Assembly (NCBI RefSeq): GCF_037201975.1
Contig: NZ_CP147520.1
Location: 6,448,001-6,512,000 of the forward strand
Source: Streptomyces sp. TG1A-60
GTDB taxonomy: Bacteria > Actinomycetota > Actinomycetes > Streptomycetales > Streptomycetaceae
Length of the DNA stretch: 64,000 nt
Direction of reading: 5' to 3'
Shown here: in pieces, positions 17,806 to 26,724 of the stretch
Position numbering within the stretch: position 1 is the stretch's first letter
Layout of the letters: each line of letters opens with the position of its first letter
Notes under the pieces: model-generated
What the model saw: only the letters and a program-made list of their open reading frames with translations
What the model was told of the DNA's origin: nothing
The model's database searches: none
Translations under genes and position numbers: made by a program

Positions 17806-18981
17806 ATGAGGAACGACATGGCACCCGAGGAGTCGGCACCCGAGGATGCGGCGTCCGAGGAGGCGGTGCTGGAGGAGACGGCGGTCAAGCGGACGGCATC
17901 CAGGGAGGCGGCGCCCAAGGAGACGGAGCCGAAGGGTCGGGTCACGATCCGTGAGGTCGCCGAGCGGGCGGGGGTGTCGATGGCCACCGCCTCCCGCGCC
18001 CTCAGCGGCAACCACCCGGTGCCCGCCGCCACCCGGGCCCGCGTCCTGCGCGCCGCCCGCGAACTCGACTACGTCGCCAACGCGCACGCCCGCGCCCTGG
18101 CCGGCGGCGGCCGGAAGATGGCCGCCGTCGTCGTCCGCCAGGTCACCAGCCCCTTCTACGCCCAGGTCGCCGAGGGCGTGGAGGCCGAGGCCGCCGACCG
18201 GGGCTGGCTCTGCGTGGTCGGCGCCACCGGCGGCGATCCGCAGCGCGAGATGGACTTCGTCCGGCTCATGCGGGAGGAGGGGGCACGCCTGGTGATCCTC
18301 GTCGGCGGGGTCGTCGAGGACGACGCGTATCGCGAGCGTGTCGCCCAGTACGCGCAGGCCCTGGACGCGTCCGGCGCCCGGCTGGTGCTGTGCGGCCGTC
18401 CGGCGCCGGGGCCCGGGATCCCGGCGCTCGTGGTGGAGTTCGACAACGAGGCCGGGGCGCGGGCCGTCACCGGCCACCTGCTGTCGGCGGGCCATCGGCG
18501 GATCGTCTTCCTCGGCGGCCTGCCCGGCAACACCGCGCTCGACGCCCGCGTCGCCGGCTACCGGGCCGCGCTCGCCGAACACGGGCTGCCGCCGACGGCG
18601 GCTCAGATCGTCGACTGCGGCCTCGGGCGGGCGGCCGGACTACGGGCGATGACCGAACTCCTCAAGGAGACGCGGGAGTTCACGGCGGTGTTCGCCGGGG
18701 ACGACATGGTCGCCGCGGGAGCGCTCCGAGCGATCGCCGACGCGGGTCTGCGGGTCCCCGAGGACATGTCGGTCGTCGGGTACAACGACATCCCGCTGGC
18801 CGAGGACTTCAACCCGCCGCTGACCACCGTCCGTACGCCCGCCGAGGAACTCGGCCGCGCCGCCGTGCGGATCGCTCTGCGCGACCCCGAGCACGCGGCC
18901 GGGACCCACCACCTGCTGGGCACACACATCGTCGTGCGCCGCAGTGTCGCCCCGCCGGGGGCTCCGCCGGCCGGGCCGTAG
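17806..18981 (+). CDS. LacI-family transcriptional regulator
   Basis: Repressor of the sugar operon by context. The HTH VTIREVAERAGVSMATASRA is followed by the hinge RVLRAARELDYVANAHARAL and a periplasmic-binding-like effector domain ending near LLGTHIVVRRSVAP. Start choice is open: GTG 17764 overlaps the previous stop, ATG 17806 has AGGGAG 9 nt upstream, and ATG 17818 has GAGGA. The roughly 40 residues before the HTH are an Ala/Glu-rich low-complexity stretch with repeated EEA/PKE units, not part of the LacI fold. Confidence 0.92.
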   Translation: MRNDMAPEESAPEDAASEEAVLEETAVKRTASREAAPKETEPKGRVTIREVAERAGVSMATASRALSGNHPVPAATRARVLRAARELDYVANAHARALAGGGRKMAAVVVRQVTSPFYAQVAEGVEAEAADRGWLCVVGATGGDPQREMDFVRLMREEGARLVILVGGVVEDDAYRERVAQYAQALDASGARLVLCGRPAPGPGIPALVVEFDNEAGARAVTGHLLSAGHRRIVFLGGLPGNTALDARVAGYRAALAEHGLPPTAAQIVDCGLGRAAGLRAMTELLKETREFTAVFAGDDMVAAGALRAIADAGLRVPEDMSVVGYNDIPLAEDFNPPLTTVRTPAEELGRAAVRIALRDPEHAAGTHHLLGTHIVVRRSVAPPGAPPAGP

Positions 18982-19005
18982 GCCGACCACGGGTGATGTG
19001 TGGCT

Positions 19006-19029
19006 GGTCGCGCGGTTTCCCGCGCCCCT
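19006..19029 (+). repeat. Streptomyces-type intergenic repeat, copy 2
   Basis: Matches copy 1 (2467-2490) at nearly every position. It lies between the LacI gene and the DUF2264 gene, followed by GCGC-rich complementary sequence that can fold. Confidence 0.7.
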
Positions 19030-19102
19030 CGGGGCGCGCTGTGGCGAACCCGCGCGATCCGTCCGACGAACCTCGTCCGACAGAGGGAGGATCCACCCCC
19101 GC

Positions 19103-21028
19103 ATGACCGCGCCGCACATGTCGCTCCCCGAGGATCTGACCCACCTCCCCCCGAGCGACCACTGCCTCTCACCGCTCACCGGCTGGACCCGTGCCCACTG
19201 GGAGGCCGTCGCCGACCGGCTGCTCGACGGGCTGGTGCCGTACGCGTCGCCGGGGCTCGCCCAGTACCGGCTGCCCGGCCGGGCCAGTCACTCCGGCCCG
19301 CTGTCCGACGGGCTGGAGGGGTTCGCCCGCTCCTTCCTGCTCGCCGCCTTCCGGATCGCGGGCTCGGGCGGGCGGGTCGGCCCCGCCCTGATCGAGCGGT
19401 ACGCGGCCGGACTCGCCGCCGGGACCGACCCGTACGGCGAGGAACGCTGGCCGCCCGTCACGGACCGGGCGCAGCCCATGGTGGAGGCCGCCTCGGTCGC
19501 CATCGCCCTGCACGAGTCCCGGCCGTGGCTGTGGGACCACCTCGACGACGCCGTACGCGGCCGGGTGGCCGACTGGCTGGGCGGCTTCGTCGGGGCGGAC
19601 GTCAACGACTCCAACTGGCGGCTCTTCCAGGTGATCGCCGAGGAGTTCCTCGCCTCGGCCGGCGCCCCGTACAGCCGCGCCGAGATCGACGCGGGGCTCG
19701 CCCGGCTGGAGGACTGGTACCGGGGCGGCGGCTGGTACACCGACGGCGACGGACGGAAGTTCGACTACTACAACGGCTGGGCGCTGCACCTGTACCCGGT
19801 GCTGTGGGCGCGGATCGCGGGGCCCCGGGCGGACGCGGAGCTGGTGGCCCGGCATCGTGGGCGGCTGCGCGAGTTCCTCGCCACCCACCAGCACTTCTAC
19901 GGTGCCGACGGGGCACCGGTGCACCAGGGCCGCTCGCTCACCTACCGCTTCGCGACCACCGCCCCGCTGTGGGCGGGCGCCCTGGCCGACGCCACACCCC
20001 TGCCGCCCGGCCGTACCCGCCGACTCGCCTCCGGCGCACTGAGACACTTCGCGGAACGGGGCGCGCCCGACGAGCGGGGCCTGCTCACGCTGGGCTGGTA
20101 CCGGCCCTTCCTCCCCGCCACCCAGCGCTACTCGGGCCCCGCCTCCCCGTACTGGGCCGCCAAAGCCTTCCTCGGCCTCCTCCTGCCCGAGAGCCACCCC
20201 GTGTGGACCGCCCCGGAGGAGCCGGCGCCCGTGGACACGGCCGACACCACGCTGGCCCTGCCCGGCCCCGGCTGGCTGCTCCACTCCACCGCCGCCGACG
20301 GACTCGTACGCCTCGTCAACCACGGCAGCGACCGACTGCCGCCCCCGCCCGCCACCGCCGCCGACAGCCCGCACTACGCCCGGCTCGCGTACTCCAGCGC
20401 GACGGCACCGGAGACCCCGGCCACCCCCGGGTCCGGCCCCGACAACCACCTCGCCCTGCTCGCACCCGACGGCACGCCCTCCCCCCGTGGCCGCATCCGC
20501 CCCCTGGGCGTCCGGGGCCGCCGCGCCGCGTCCCGGTACGGCGACGGCATCGACACGGTCAGTGTGGTGCACGGCCCGTGGGAGATCAGGGTCCACCGCG
20601 TCGACGTCCCGCCGGGCACACCCGTACGGGAAGGGGGCTGGCCCGTGGCCGACGACGCCGAACCGCCCGGGGGCGCGGCCGGCCCCGACTGGGCGCGGAC
20701 GCGCCGGACGGACGGTCTGACCAGCGCGCTCGTGGGCCTGCACGGCTGGGGCGACGGGCACGGAGCCGTGGTGCGAGGCGCGGGCACCAACGCGTACGGG
20801 CACCATTCGGCTACGCCCGTACTCGAAGGACGCGCGGGACGCGATGGGAGCGCGCTGCTCCTCGTCACCCTCGTCATGCTCAGCGGTGACCCGCACACCC
20901 CGCACACCGGGGCGAGCGCGACGGTCGACGCCGACGGAAACGTGGGCATCCGCTTTCCGGACGGCACCCTGGAGGGGGTCCGCTGGGACGAACTTCCGTA
21001 CTCGTCAGGGCTCCTGAGGCTCCCTTAG
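19103..21028 (+). CDS. DUF2264 protein
   Basis: A 641-aa protein. The N-terminal 370 residues match DUF2264, an (alpha/alpha)-barrel family found with uronic-acid and pectin-degradation genes: LTGWTRAHWEAVADRLLDGL, DSNWRLFQVIAEEFL, YTDGDGRKFDYYNGWALHLY and the QGRSLTYRFATTAPLWAG loop. The remaining beta-rich C-terminal part has several NHG/VVHGPWEIRVHR-like strands. There is no signal peptide, so it should act inside the cell on imported saccharides. The ATG at 19103 has GGGAGG 12 nt upstream. It probably follows the LacI gene in the same transcription unit. Confidence 0.85.
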   Translation: MTAPHMSLPEDLTHLPPSDHCLSPLTGWTRAHWEAVADRLLDGLVPYASPGLAQYRLPGRASHSGPLSDGLEGFARSFLLAAFRIAGSGGRVGPALIERYAAGLAAGTDPYGEERWPPVTDRAQPMVEAASVAIALHESRPWLWDHLDDAVRGRVADWLGGFVGADVNDSNWRLFQVIAEEFLASAGAPYSRAEIDAGLARLEDWYRGGGWYTDGDGRKFDYYNGWALHLYPVLWARIAGPRADAELVARHRGRLREFLATHQHFYGADGAPVHQGRSLTYRFATTAPLWAGALADATPLPPGRTRRLASGALRHFAERGAPDERGLLTLGWYRPFLPATQRYSGPASPYWAAKAFLGLLLPESHPVWTAPEEPAPVDTADTTLALPGPGWLLHSTAADGLVRLVNHGSDRLPPPPATAADSPHYARLAYSSATAPETPATPGSGPDNHLALLAPDGTPSPRGRIRPLGVRGRRAASRYGDGIDTVSVVHGPWEIRVHRVDVPPGTPVREGGWPVADDAEPPGGAAGPDWARTRRTDGLTSALVGLHGWGDGHGAVVRGAGTNAYGHHSATPVLEGRAGRDGSALLLVTLVMLSGDPHTPHTGASATVDADGNVGIRFPDGTLEGVRWDELPYSSGLLRLP

Positions 21029-21059
21029 GGGCAGGGGCCTAAGGGGCGATCACGTCCGG

Positions 21060-21094
21060 GGCGGACCGCCGGAGCTCTCCCCTCAGCGGTCCGC
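21060..21094. terminator. hairpin at the end of cobC
   Basis: The 10-nt arms GGCGGACCGC and GCGGTCCGCC pair around a spacer that contains the cobC stop codon. It lies between the convergent DUF2264 and cobC genes and could act on both strands. Confidence 0.45.
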
Positions 21095-22159
21095 CAGCGT
21101 CACCGCCCGGTCCAGTGCCTGGAGGAAGCCGTTGACGGTGGTCCGGTCGCGGACCGCCAGGCGCAGCCACTCCTCGTCCAGCCCGGGGAAGGTGTCGCCG
21201 CGCCGCACGGCGAAGCCGAGGGTGCGCAGATGCCGGCGCACGGCCGCCGCGCGGGGCAGCCGGACCAGTACGAACGGGCCCTCGGCGGGCTCGGCCACGA
21301 CCAGGCCGTCGGGAGCGAACTCCCTGAGTCCGGCGACCAGATGGGCCCGGTCGGCGGCGATACGGCCGGCCGCGGCGGACGCCTCCGCCAGGGCCCGGTC
21401 GGACACGCAGGCCTCGGCCGCCGCCAGGGCGGGCGTGGACACCGGCCACAGGGGCTGGGCACGCTCCAGCGCGGCGATCGTCCCGGGGGCGGCGAGGACG
21501 TACCCGATGCGCAGACCGGCCAGCCCCCACGTCTTGGTGAGGCTGCGCAGGACGACGAGGCCGGGCACGTCCGTCCGGTCCGCCAGCGCCTCGCGCTCGC
21601 CCGGCACCGCGTCCATGAACGCCTCGTCGACCACCAGCGTCCGCCCCGGCCGGGCCAGTCGGGCGATGGAGGCCGCCGGGTGCAGGACCGACGTCGGGTT
21701 GGTCGGATTGCCGATGACGACGAGGTCCGCGTCCTCCGGCACGGCCGCCGGGTCCAGCCGGAAACCGTCCGACTCCCTCAGCAGAACCCGGTCCACGGTG
21801 TGCCCGGCGTCCCGCAGCGCGGCCTCGGGCTCCGTGAACTGCGGATGCACGACCACGGGTCGACGGGCCCGCAGGGCGCGCGCGAGCAGCACGAAGGCCT
21901 CGGCGGCCCCCGCCGTGAGCAGCACCCGGTCCGCCGGCAGTCCGTGCCGGGCGGCGACCGCGGCTCGGGCATCGCGCCCGTCGGGGTAGGCGGCCAGCCC
22001 GGTCAACGACCCGGCGATCCGCTCCCGCAACCAGGCGGGCGGTGTGCCGGCCCGGACGTTCACGGCGAGGTCGATGAGCCGCACCCCGTCGTCCCGCACC
22101 TCGGCGTCGCCGTGATGCCGCAGGTCGTGCCCGCTCCCGGTGGTGGATTCAGTGTGCAT
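21083..22159 (-). CDS. cobC: threonine-phosphate decarboxylase-like aminotransferase (Rv2231c/CobC family)
   Basis: PLP fold type I protein of about 358 aa, proposed to make the (R)-1-amino-2-propanol phosphate arm of cobalamin. Motifs: LAVNVRAGTPPAWLRERI, LVVIGNPTNPTSVLHP, TLVVDEAFMDAVPGE, and the Schiff-base Lys in LRSLTKTWGLAGLRIGY. The ATG at 22159 overlaps the end of cbiX by 11 nt, so the pair is coupled. It is the last gene of the three-gene block cobE-cbiX-cobC. Assignment follows family and context; a histidinol-phosphate aminotransferase-like role cannot be excluded by sequence. Confidence 0.85.
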   Translation of the reverse strand: MHTESTTGSGHDLRHHGDAEVRDDGVRLIDLAVNVRAGTPPAWLRERIAGSLTGLAAYPDGRDARAAVAARHGLPADRVLLTAGAAEAFVLLARALRARRPVVVHPQFTEPEAALRDAGHTVDRVLLRESDGFRLDPAAVPEDADLVVIGNPTNPTSVLHPAASIARLARPGRTLVVDEAFMDAVPGEREALADRTDVPGLVVLRSLTKTWGLAGLRIGYVLAAPGTIAALERAQPLWPVSTPALAAAEACVSDRALAEASAAAGRIAADRAHLVAGLREFAPDGLVVAEPAEGPFVLVRLPRAAAVRRHLRTLGFAVRRGDTFPGLDEEWLRLAVRDRTTVNGFLQALDRAVTLADR

Positions 22160-23102
22160 GAAAATGCGCGTGTCCCCAGTGGTGAGGGTGGTGCCCAAGG
22201 CCATGGTGGTGCCCGTCGCCGTCCGGGTGGGCGTGCGGCTGTCGCGGCAGCCCCGCGGTGCCCCCGACGCCGGGCGCGGTGCTGTCGTGGACGGCGGGGT
22301 CGCGGGAGTCGCGGTTCATACGCGGACCGCCCTCCACGGCCTCCCGGTACCGCTCCACGACCAGATCGAGCAACTCCGGCTCCGGTCCGATGACATCGGC
22401 CGACCGTACCTCGATCTCCGGACGCGCGGCAGCCCACCCCTCGGTCTGCTGCCGCACCCGGTCCGGCAGGACGCCGCCGAGCGGGAGGTACGGCAGCACG
22501 ACGATCCGCCGGGCGCCCAGCCTCACGCACCGGTCGAGGCCGCTCGGCACGTCCGGCGCCGCCGACGACACGAACGCCGTCTCCACCCCCGCGTAACCGC
22601 GCCCCTCCCACAGCAGCCGGGCCGCCCGGTGCACCTCCGCGTTGGTCTCCGGGTCGGTGGACCCACGCCCCACGAGCAGCACGGTCACCTCGGCCCGGTC
22701 GCCCGGCGTACGCCCCGTGACCGACCCCAGTGCCTCGTCCAGCCGCCGCTCCAGGACGCTCAGCAGCGCCGGGTGCGGGCCCAGCGGACGGCCGCAGGTG
22801 TACGAGCTCTCCGGGTGCCGCTCCAACTCGCGGGCCAGCTCCGCCAGGACCTCCCCCTCAGCGCGCCCGGCGGGCCCCAGTGCCAGCGGGACGACGGCGA
22901 ACCGCCGCACCCCCCTCTCCACCAGCTCACTCACGGCCCCGTCCAGCGGTGGCGGGGCCGCCTCGGCGAAGCCGCCCACGATCGGTAGTCCGGGGTGGCG
23001 GCGTCCGAGCTCCCGTACGACATCGCGGAACGCCTCGGCCCCGGCCTCGTCCCGGGTGCCATGACCGGCGGCGACGAGCAGGGCGGGCGGCGGGGTGGTC
23101 AC
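22149..23102 (-). CDS. sirohydrochlorin chelatase-like CbiX with His-rich tail
   Basis: Two CbiX domains in 317 aa. The first opens PALLVAAGHGTRDEAGAEAF with the metal-binding HG motif, the second begins at VTVLLVGRGSTDPETN. Members insert Co2+ (B12) or Fe2+ (siroheme) into sirohydrochlorin. The last 25 or so residues are rich in His (GHHHGLGHHPHHWGHAHFH), a plausible metal store or delivery tail. The second domain carries RGS instead of HG, so probably only the first is catalytic. The GTG start overlaps the cobE stop by 4 nt. Confidence 0.88.
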   Translation of the reverse strand: MTTPPPALLVAAGHGTRDEAGAEAFRDVVRELGRRHPGLPIVGGFAEAAPPPLDGAVSELVERGVRRFAVVPLALGPAGRAEGEVLAELARELERHPESSYTCGRPLGPHPALLSVLERRLDEALGSVTGRTPGDRAEVTVLLVGRGSTDPETNAEVHRAARLLWEGRGYAGVETAFVSSAAPDVPSGLDRCVRLGARRIVVLPYLPLGGVLPDRVRQQTEGWAAARPEIEVRSADVIGPEPELLDLVVERYREAVEGGPRMNRDSRDPAVHDSTAPGVGGTAGLPRQPHAHPDGDGHHHGLGHHPHHWGHAHFHAH

Positions 23103-23860
23103 GATTGCTCCTCGGAAACGGAAACGGAAACGGGATCGGGACGGGGGTGGGAATCGGGATCGAGGTCGGGATCGGAAAGCGAGTGGTGCGGGAAGAAACC
23201 CGGCACGGCGCCACCGAGCGCTCCGCGATCTCCCGGATCGCCGTGGGGCCCACCGTCACGACGATCATCATGCCGACCGCCCCCGGAACGAACGAAACCA
23301 GGGTCGCCCGTCGGCTCGCCCCGGTCGGACGCGAGGCATCCTGTCCGACGCTGGCCGACGCGGAGGCCCGCCTCCGCCGGGCCTCCGGCACCAGCGTCCG
23401 ATCCCGGCCCGGCCGGCCGCCGGGCGACCGCGCACGTCACCCTCGCCGGCCGGCCGTCGGCCCGCGTCGACTTCCGCTTGGGGACGAGGAGTTCACCGCC
23501 GTGCACGAGCGCGGAGGCCTCGGCCACGGAAGGGGTGCCCAGGGCCGCGAGGGGGGCCTCGGAGGGATGGGGGACCTCGACCCGGGCCAGCGTGCCGGCC
23601 GGATACCCCGCCACCGGCACGCCCAGCCGCTCCGCCGCCGCGAGAATGCCGGGCTCGCCGGCCTTGGCATCCACGGTGGCGAGTTCGGCGAGGGACGCGG
23701 GGGAGAGGCCGGCGTCGCCCAGGGCGGCCTTGATCAAGGAGACGATCTCGTCCGCCGAGGCCCCCTTGGACACGCCCACACCCACGACGAGACAGGGCCC
23801 TTCGGGGCCACCCCGGACCGCGCCGACGCCCGGCGCACGTCGGCCGGTCACGTGAACCAC
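23099..23860 (-). CDS. cobE: CobE/CbiG C-terminal domain protein with unusual C-terminal extension
   Basis: The first 145 or so residues are a CobE/CbiG-C domain (LVVGVGVSKGASADEIVSLI, TVDAKAGEPGILAAAERLGV, VAEASALVHGGELLVPKRKS), a small helper in corrin ring contraction. The family usually ends soon after the VPKRKS strand; here about 105 further residues follow, rich in Gly/Arg, then a Pro/Asp/Ser tail with near-repeats (SDPDLDPDSHPRPDPVSVSV). The frame is kept to the GTGA overlap with cbiX, which argues that it is translated. Start uncertain: GTG at 23860 or 23851, both without a strong Shine-Dalgarno. Confidence 0.75.
   Translation of the reverse strand: MVHVTGRRAPGVGAVRGGPEGPCLVVGVGVSKGASADEIVSLIKAALGDAGLSPASLAELATVDAKAGEPGILAAAERLGVPVAGYPAGTLARVEVPHPSEAPLAALGTPSVAEASALVHGGELLVPKRKSTRADGRPARVTCAVARRPAGPGSDAGAGGPAEAGLRVGQRRTGCLASDRGEPTGDPGFVRSGGGRHDDRRDGGPHGDPGDRGALGGAVPGFFPHHSLSDPDLDPDSHPRPDPVSVSVSEEQS
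23105..23185. repeat. short degenerate tandem repeat in the cobE 3' end
   Basis: Plus strand reads CGGAAACGGAAACGGAAACGG and then several GGGATCGG/GGGAATCGG units. These 6- to 9-nt units encode the Asp-Pro/Ser-Val tail of CobE and could change copy number by slippage. Confidence 0.6.
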
Positions 23861-23973
23861 CGGCCCGGCCGCCCCCGCGCGCCGCCCTCGCGGACGGCGT
23901 ACCGCCCGCCCTGCGGCCCAGCACTGCGGGGCGCCGCGCGCGGGAACGCCCGCCGATCCGATAGCAAGGTCCC

Positions 23974-24702
23974 ATGGCGGTCTTCGTAGCGCTCGGCGCG
24001 TTCCTGATGACGCTGGTCGGCGGCTGGACGGCACAACGCGTGACGGACCGCCGTCACCTGGTGCTGGGCCTGGCCGGCGGCCTGATGCTGGGCGTGGTCG
24101 GCCTCGACCTGCTGCCGGAGGCACTGGAGGCCGCCGGGGAGGAGGTCTTCGGCGTACCGGCCGCGCTGCTGCTGTTCGTCGCCGGGTTCCTCGTGGCCCA
24201 CCTGGTGGAACGCCTGCTGGCCGCACGGCAGGCGGCGCACGGCGCGGAGGAACACAACGGCCGTACGCCCCAGGTGGGCCTGACGGCCGCCGCGGCGATG
24301 GTCGGACACAGCGCCATGGACGGCATCGCCATCGGCGCGGCCTTCCAGATCGACCAGGGCATGGGCGTCGCGGTCGCGGTCGCGGTGATCGCCCACGACT
24401 TCGCGGACGGCTTCAACACCTACACGCTCACCCGCGTGTACGGCAACGCCCGCCGCCGTGCGCTCGCGATGCTGTTCGCGGACGCGGCGGCCCCGGTGGC
24501 CGGCGCGGCCTCCACCCTCCTGTTCACGATCCCCGAGCAGCCTCTCGGCTGCTACCTCGGCTTCTTCGGCGGCGCACTGCTCTACCTCGCCGCCGCCGAG
24601 ATCCTGCCCGAGGCCCACCACGAACACCCGGCCCGCTCCACCCTGCTGTGCACGATCGCCGGGGCGGCCTTCATCTGGCTGGTGGTGGGCGTGGCGGAGT
24701 GA
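23974..24702 (+). CDS. ZIP-family divalent metal transporter
   Basis: Inner-membrane metal importer of 242 aa with about eight hydrophobic segments. The metal-site helices are clear: MVGHSAMDGIAIGAAF and VIAHDFADGFNTYT, plus Glu in LAAAEILPEAHHEHP. It lies on the plus strand inside the minus-strand cobalamin genes, divergent from cobE and convergent with cobB (47 nt apart). Supply of Co2+ for B12 is an attractive reason for the location, but ZIP proteins also carry Zn2+, Fe2+ or Mn2+. Confidence 0.88.
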   Translation: MAVFVALGAFLMTLVGGWTAQRVTDRRHLVLGLAGGLMLGVVGLDLLPEALEAAGEEVFGVPAALLLFVAGFLVAHLVERLLAARQAAHGAEEHNGRTPQVGLTAAAAMVGHSAMDGIAIGAAFQIDQGMGVAVAVAVIAHDFADGFNTYTLTRVYGNARRRALAMLFADAAAPVAGAASTLLFTIPEQPLGCYLGFFGGALLYLAAAEILPEAHHEHPARSTLLCTIAGAAFIWLVVGVAE

Positions 24703-24749
24703 CCGCAAGCCCCCGGCGCCGGTCACCGCCACCCCGCCGCGTCCGCCGC

Positions 24750-26120
24750 TCATGGCGTCCGGCACCTCTCCACGAAGCGGCGGGCGACACCGGGCTCCGC
24801 CGCCCAGTGGGTGTGCAGATAACTCGCGTGCACGCCTCGCCGCACGAACCCCTCGACCCGTGGCTGCGGGGACCGTATCCCCCAGGCGGGGGCCGGACCG
24901 GCCGCCGGCTCGACGACGGTCCGGTGGAATTCGTGCGCCCGCATCCGGGTCCCGGCGGGCGCGAGCGCGCTGTCGCCGACGGCCACGGCGTCGCGGTAGC
25001 CGAGGGTCAGCCGCTGGTCCATCCGGGCCGTCGCGTCGAGCACCCCGCACATGGGCCGCCCGTCCAACTCCCGGCAGAGATAGAGCAGACCGGCACACTC
25101 GGCGGCCACCGGAGCCCCGCCGAACGCCAGCTCGGCGACCGCCTTGCGCAGCGGCTCGTTGGCCGACAGCTCGGCGGCGTACATCTCGGGGAACCCGCCG
25201 CCGATCACCAGCCCGCTCGTCCCGTCGGGCAGGCGCTCGTCGTTCAGGGGATCGAAGACGACGACCTCGGCACCGGCGGCGGCCAGCAGTTCCGTGTGCT
25301 CGGCATAGGAGAAGGTGAACGCGGGCCCGCCGGCCACGGCGACCACCTCCCGTTTCCCCGTGGCGACGACGGGCGGCTCCCACGCCGTACCCGACAACGC
25401 CCCGGCACTCCGGGCGAGCGCGACCAGCGCCTCCAGATCGCACCCGGCCCGCACCTGCGCGGCCATCGCCGCCACGGCCTCCACCGCCGCCGCCCGCCGT
25501 TCGGCGACCGGCACCAACCCCAGATGCCGGGACGGCGTGTCCACCTGAGGAGCCCGCCGCAGCACCCCGAGCACGGGCACACCCGTCGACTCCAGGGCCT
25601 CCCGCAGCAACTCCTCGTGCCGGTCCGACGCGACCTTGTTGAGGATCACGCCCCCCATCCGCACCCCGGGGTCCCAGGAGGCGAACCCGTGCACCAGCGC
25701 CGCCACCGACCGTGACTGCGACGAGGCGTCCACGACCAGCACCACCGGCGCCCGCAGCAACTTCGCCACATGAGCGGTGGACGCCAGCTCCCCCTGCCCC
25801 GAGGCCCCGTCGTACAGGCCCATCACACCCTCGACGACGGCGATGTCGCAGCCGCGCGCCCCGTGCGCGAAGAGCGGCGCGACCGCCTGGGGGCCGCACA
25901 GGTACGCGTCGAGGTTGCGCCCCACGCGCCCGCTCGCGAGCGCGTGGTACCCGGGGTCGATGTAGTCCGGCCCCACCTTGTGCGGGGACACGGCGAGCCC
26001 CCGCTCGGTGAGCGCGGCCATCAACCCCGTGGCCACGGTGGTCTTGCCGCTGCGCGAGGAGGGCGCGGCGATGACCAGCCGGGGGACGGACGGCAGGAGG
26101 GCGGACGGGGAGGAGGTCAC
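24750..26120 (-). CDS. cobB: cobyrinic acid a,c-diamide synthase
   Basis: Glutamine amidotransferase of 456 aa that amidates cobyrinate at positions a and c. The N-terminal dethiobiotin-synthetase-like ATPase domain has APSSRSGKTTVATGL (P-loop) and HKVGPDYIDPGYH. The C-terminal GATase domain has the nucleophile Cys in PVAAECAGLLYL and the later His near RAHEFHRT. The start is a GTG 4 nt after the cobO stop, so coupled expression is likely. It is the final gene of the riboswitch-led operon. Confidence 0.95.
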   Translation of the reverse strand: MTSSPSALLPSVPRLVIAAPSSRSGKTTVATGLMAALTERGLAVSPHKVGPDYIDPGYHALASGRVGRNLDAYLCGPQAVAPLFAHGARGCDIAVVEGVMGLYDGASGQGELASTAHVAKLLRAPVVLVVDASSQSRSVAALVHGFASWDPGVRMGGVILNKVASDRHEELLREALESTGVPVLGVLRRAPQVDTPSRHLGLVPVAERRAAAVEAVAAMAAQVRAGCDLEALVALARSAGALSGTAWEPPVVATGKREVVAVAGGPAFTFSYAEHTELLAAAGAEVVVFDPLNDERLPDGTSGLVIGGGFPEMYAAELSANEPLRKAVAELAFGGAPVAAECAGLLYLCRELDGRPMCGVLDATARMDQRLTLGYRDAVAVGDSALAPAGTRMRAHEFHRTVVEPAAGPAPAWGIRSPQPRVEGFVRRGVHASYLHTHWAAEPGVARRFVERCRTP

Positions 26121-26124
26121 GGCG

Positions 26125-26724
26125 TCACCACTCGATGCCCCGCTGGCCCTTCTGGCCCGCGTCCATGGGGTGCTTGACCTTCGACATGTCGGTCACCAGG
26201 TCCGCGAAGTCGACGAGCTTGTCGGGCGCGTTCCGCCCGGTGATGACGACATGCTGGGTGCCGGGCCGGTCCCGCAGCACCGAGATGACCTCGTCGGTGT
26301 CGATCCACCCCCAGTGCAGGGGGTACGCGAACTCGTCCAGCACATACAGCCTGTACGTCTCGGCCGCCAGGTCACGCTTGACCTGCTCCCAGCCCTCCCT
26401 GGCCTTGTCCTCGTTGTCCATCTGCCCGTCGCGCTGCACCCACGACCAGCCCTCGCCCATCTTGTGCCAGTCGACGGACCCGCCCTCACCGGACGCCCCG
26501 AGCACGCGCAGCGCGTTCTCCTCGCCGACCTTCCACTTCGCCGACTTGACGAACTGGAACACCCCGATCGGCCACCCCTGGTTCCAGGCGCGCAGCGCGA
26601 GCCCGAACGCGGCGGTGGACTTGCCCTTGCCCACGCCCGTGTGCACGAAGACCAGCGGACGATTCCTGCGCTGACGAGTCGTCAGCCCGTCGTCCGGCAC
26701 GACACTCGGTTGTCCTTGCGGCAT
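26125..26724 (-). CDS. cobO: cob(I)yrinic acid a,c-diamide adenosyltransferase
   Basis: ATP:corrinoid adenosyltransferase of the CobO/BtuR type, 199 aa, which adds the 5'-deoxyadenosyl ligand. The P-loop reads FVHTGVGKGKSTAAFGLALR, and YVLDEFAYPLHWGWID is the family's conserved acidic motif. The ATG follows the chlID stop codon TAG with no gap. It lies between chlID and cobB. Confidence 0.95.
   Translation of the reverse strand: MPQGQPSVVPDDGLTTRQRRNRPLVFVHTGVGKGKSTAAFGLALRAWNQGWPIGVFQFVKSAKWKVGEENALRVLGASGEGGSVDWHKMGEGWSWVQRDGQMDNEDKAREGWEQVKRDLAAETYRLYVLDEFAYPLHWGWIDTDEVISVLRDRPGTQHVVITGRNAPDKLVDFADLVTDMSKVKHPMDAGQKGQRGIEW

Noticed and set aside
12930..21028. Treating the amidohydrolase as part of the sugar operon
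   Set aside because: A 12-bp inverted repeat and a separate strong promoter lie between it and the permeases, so it is probably transcribed on its own.
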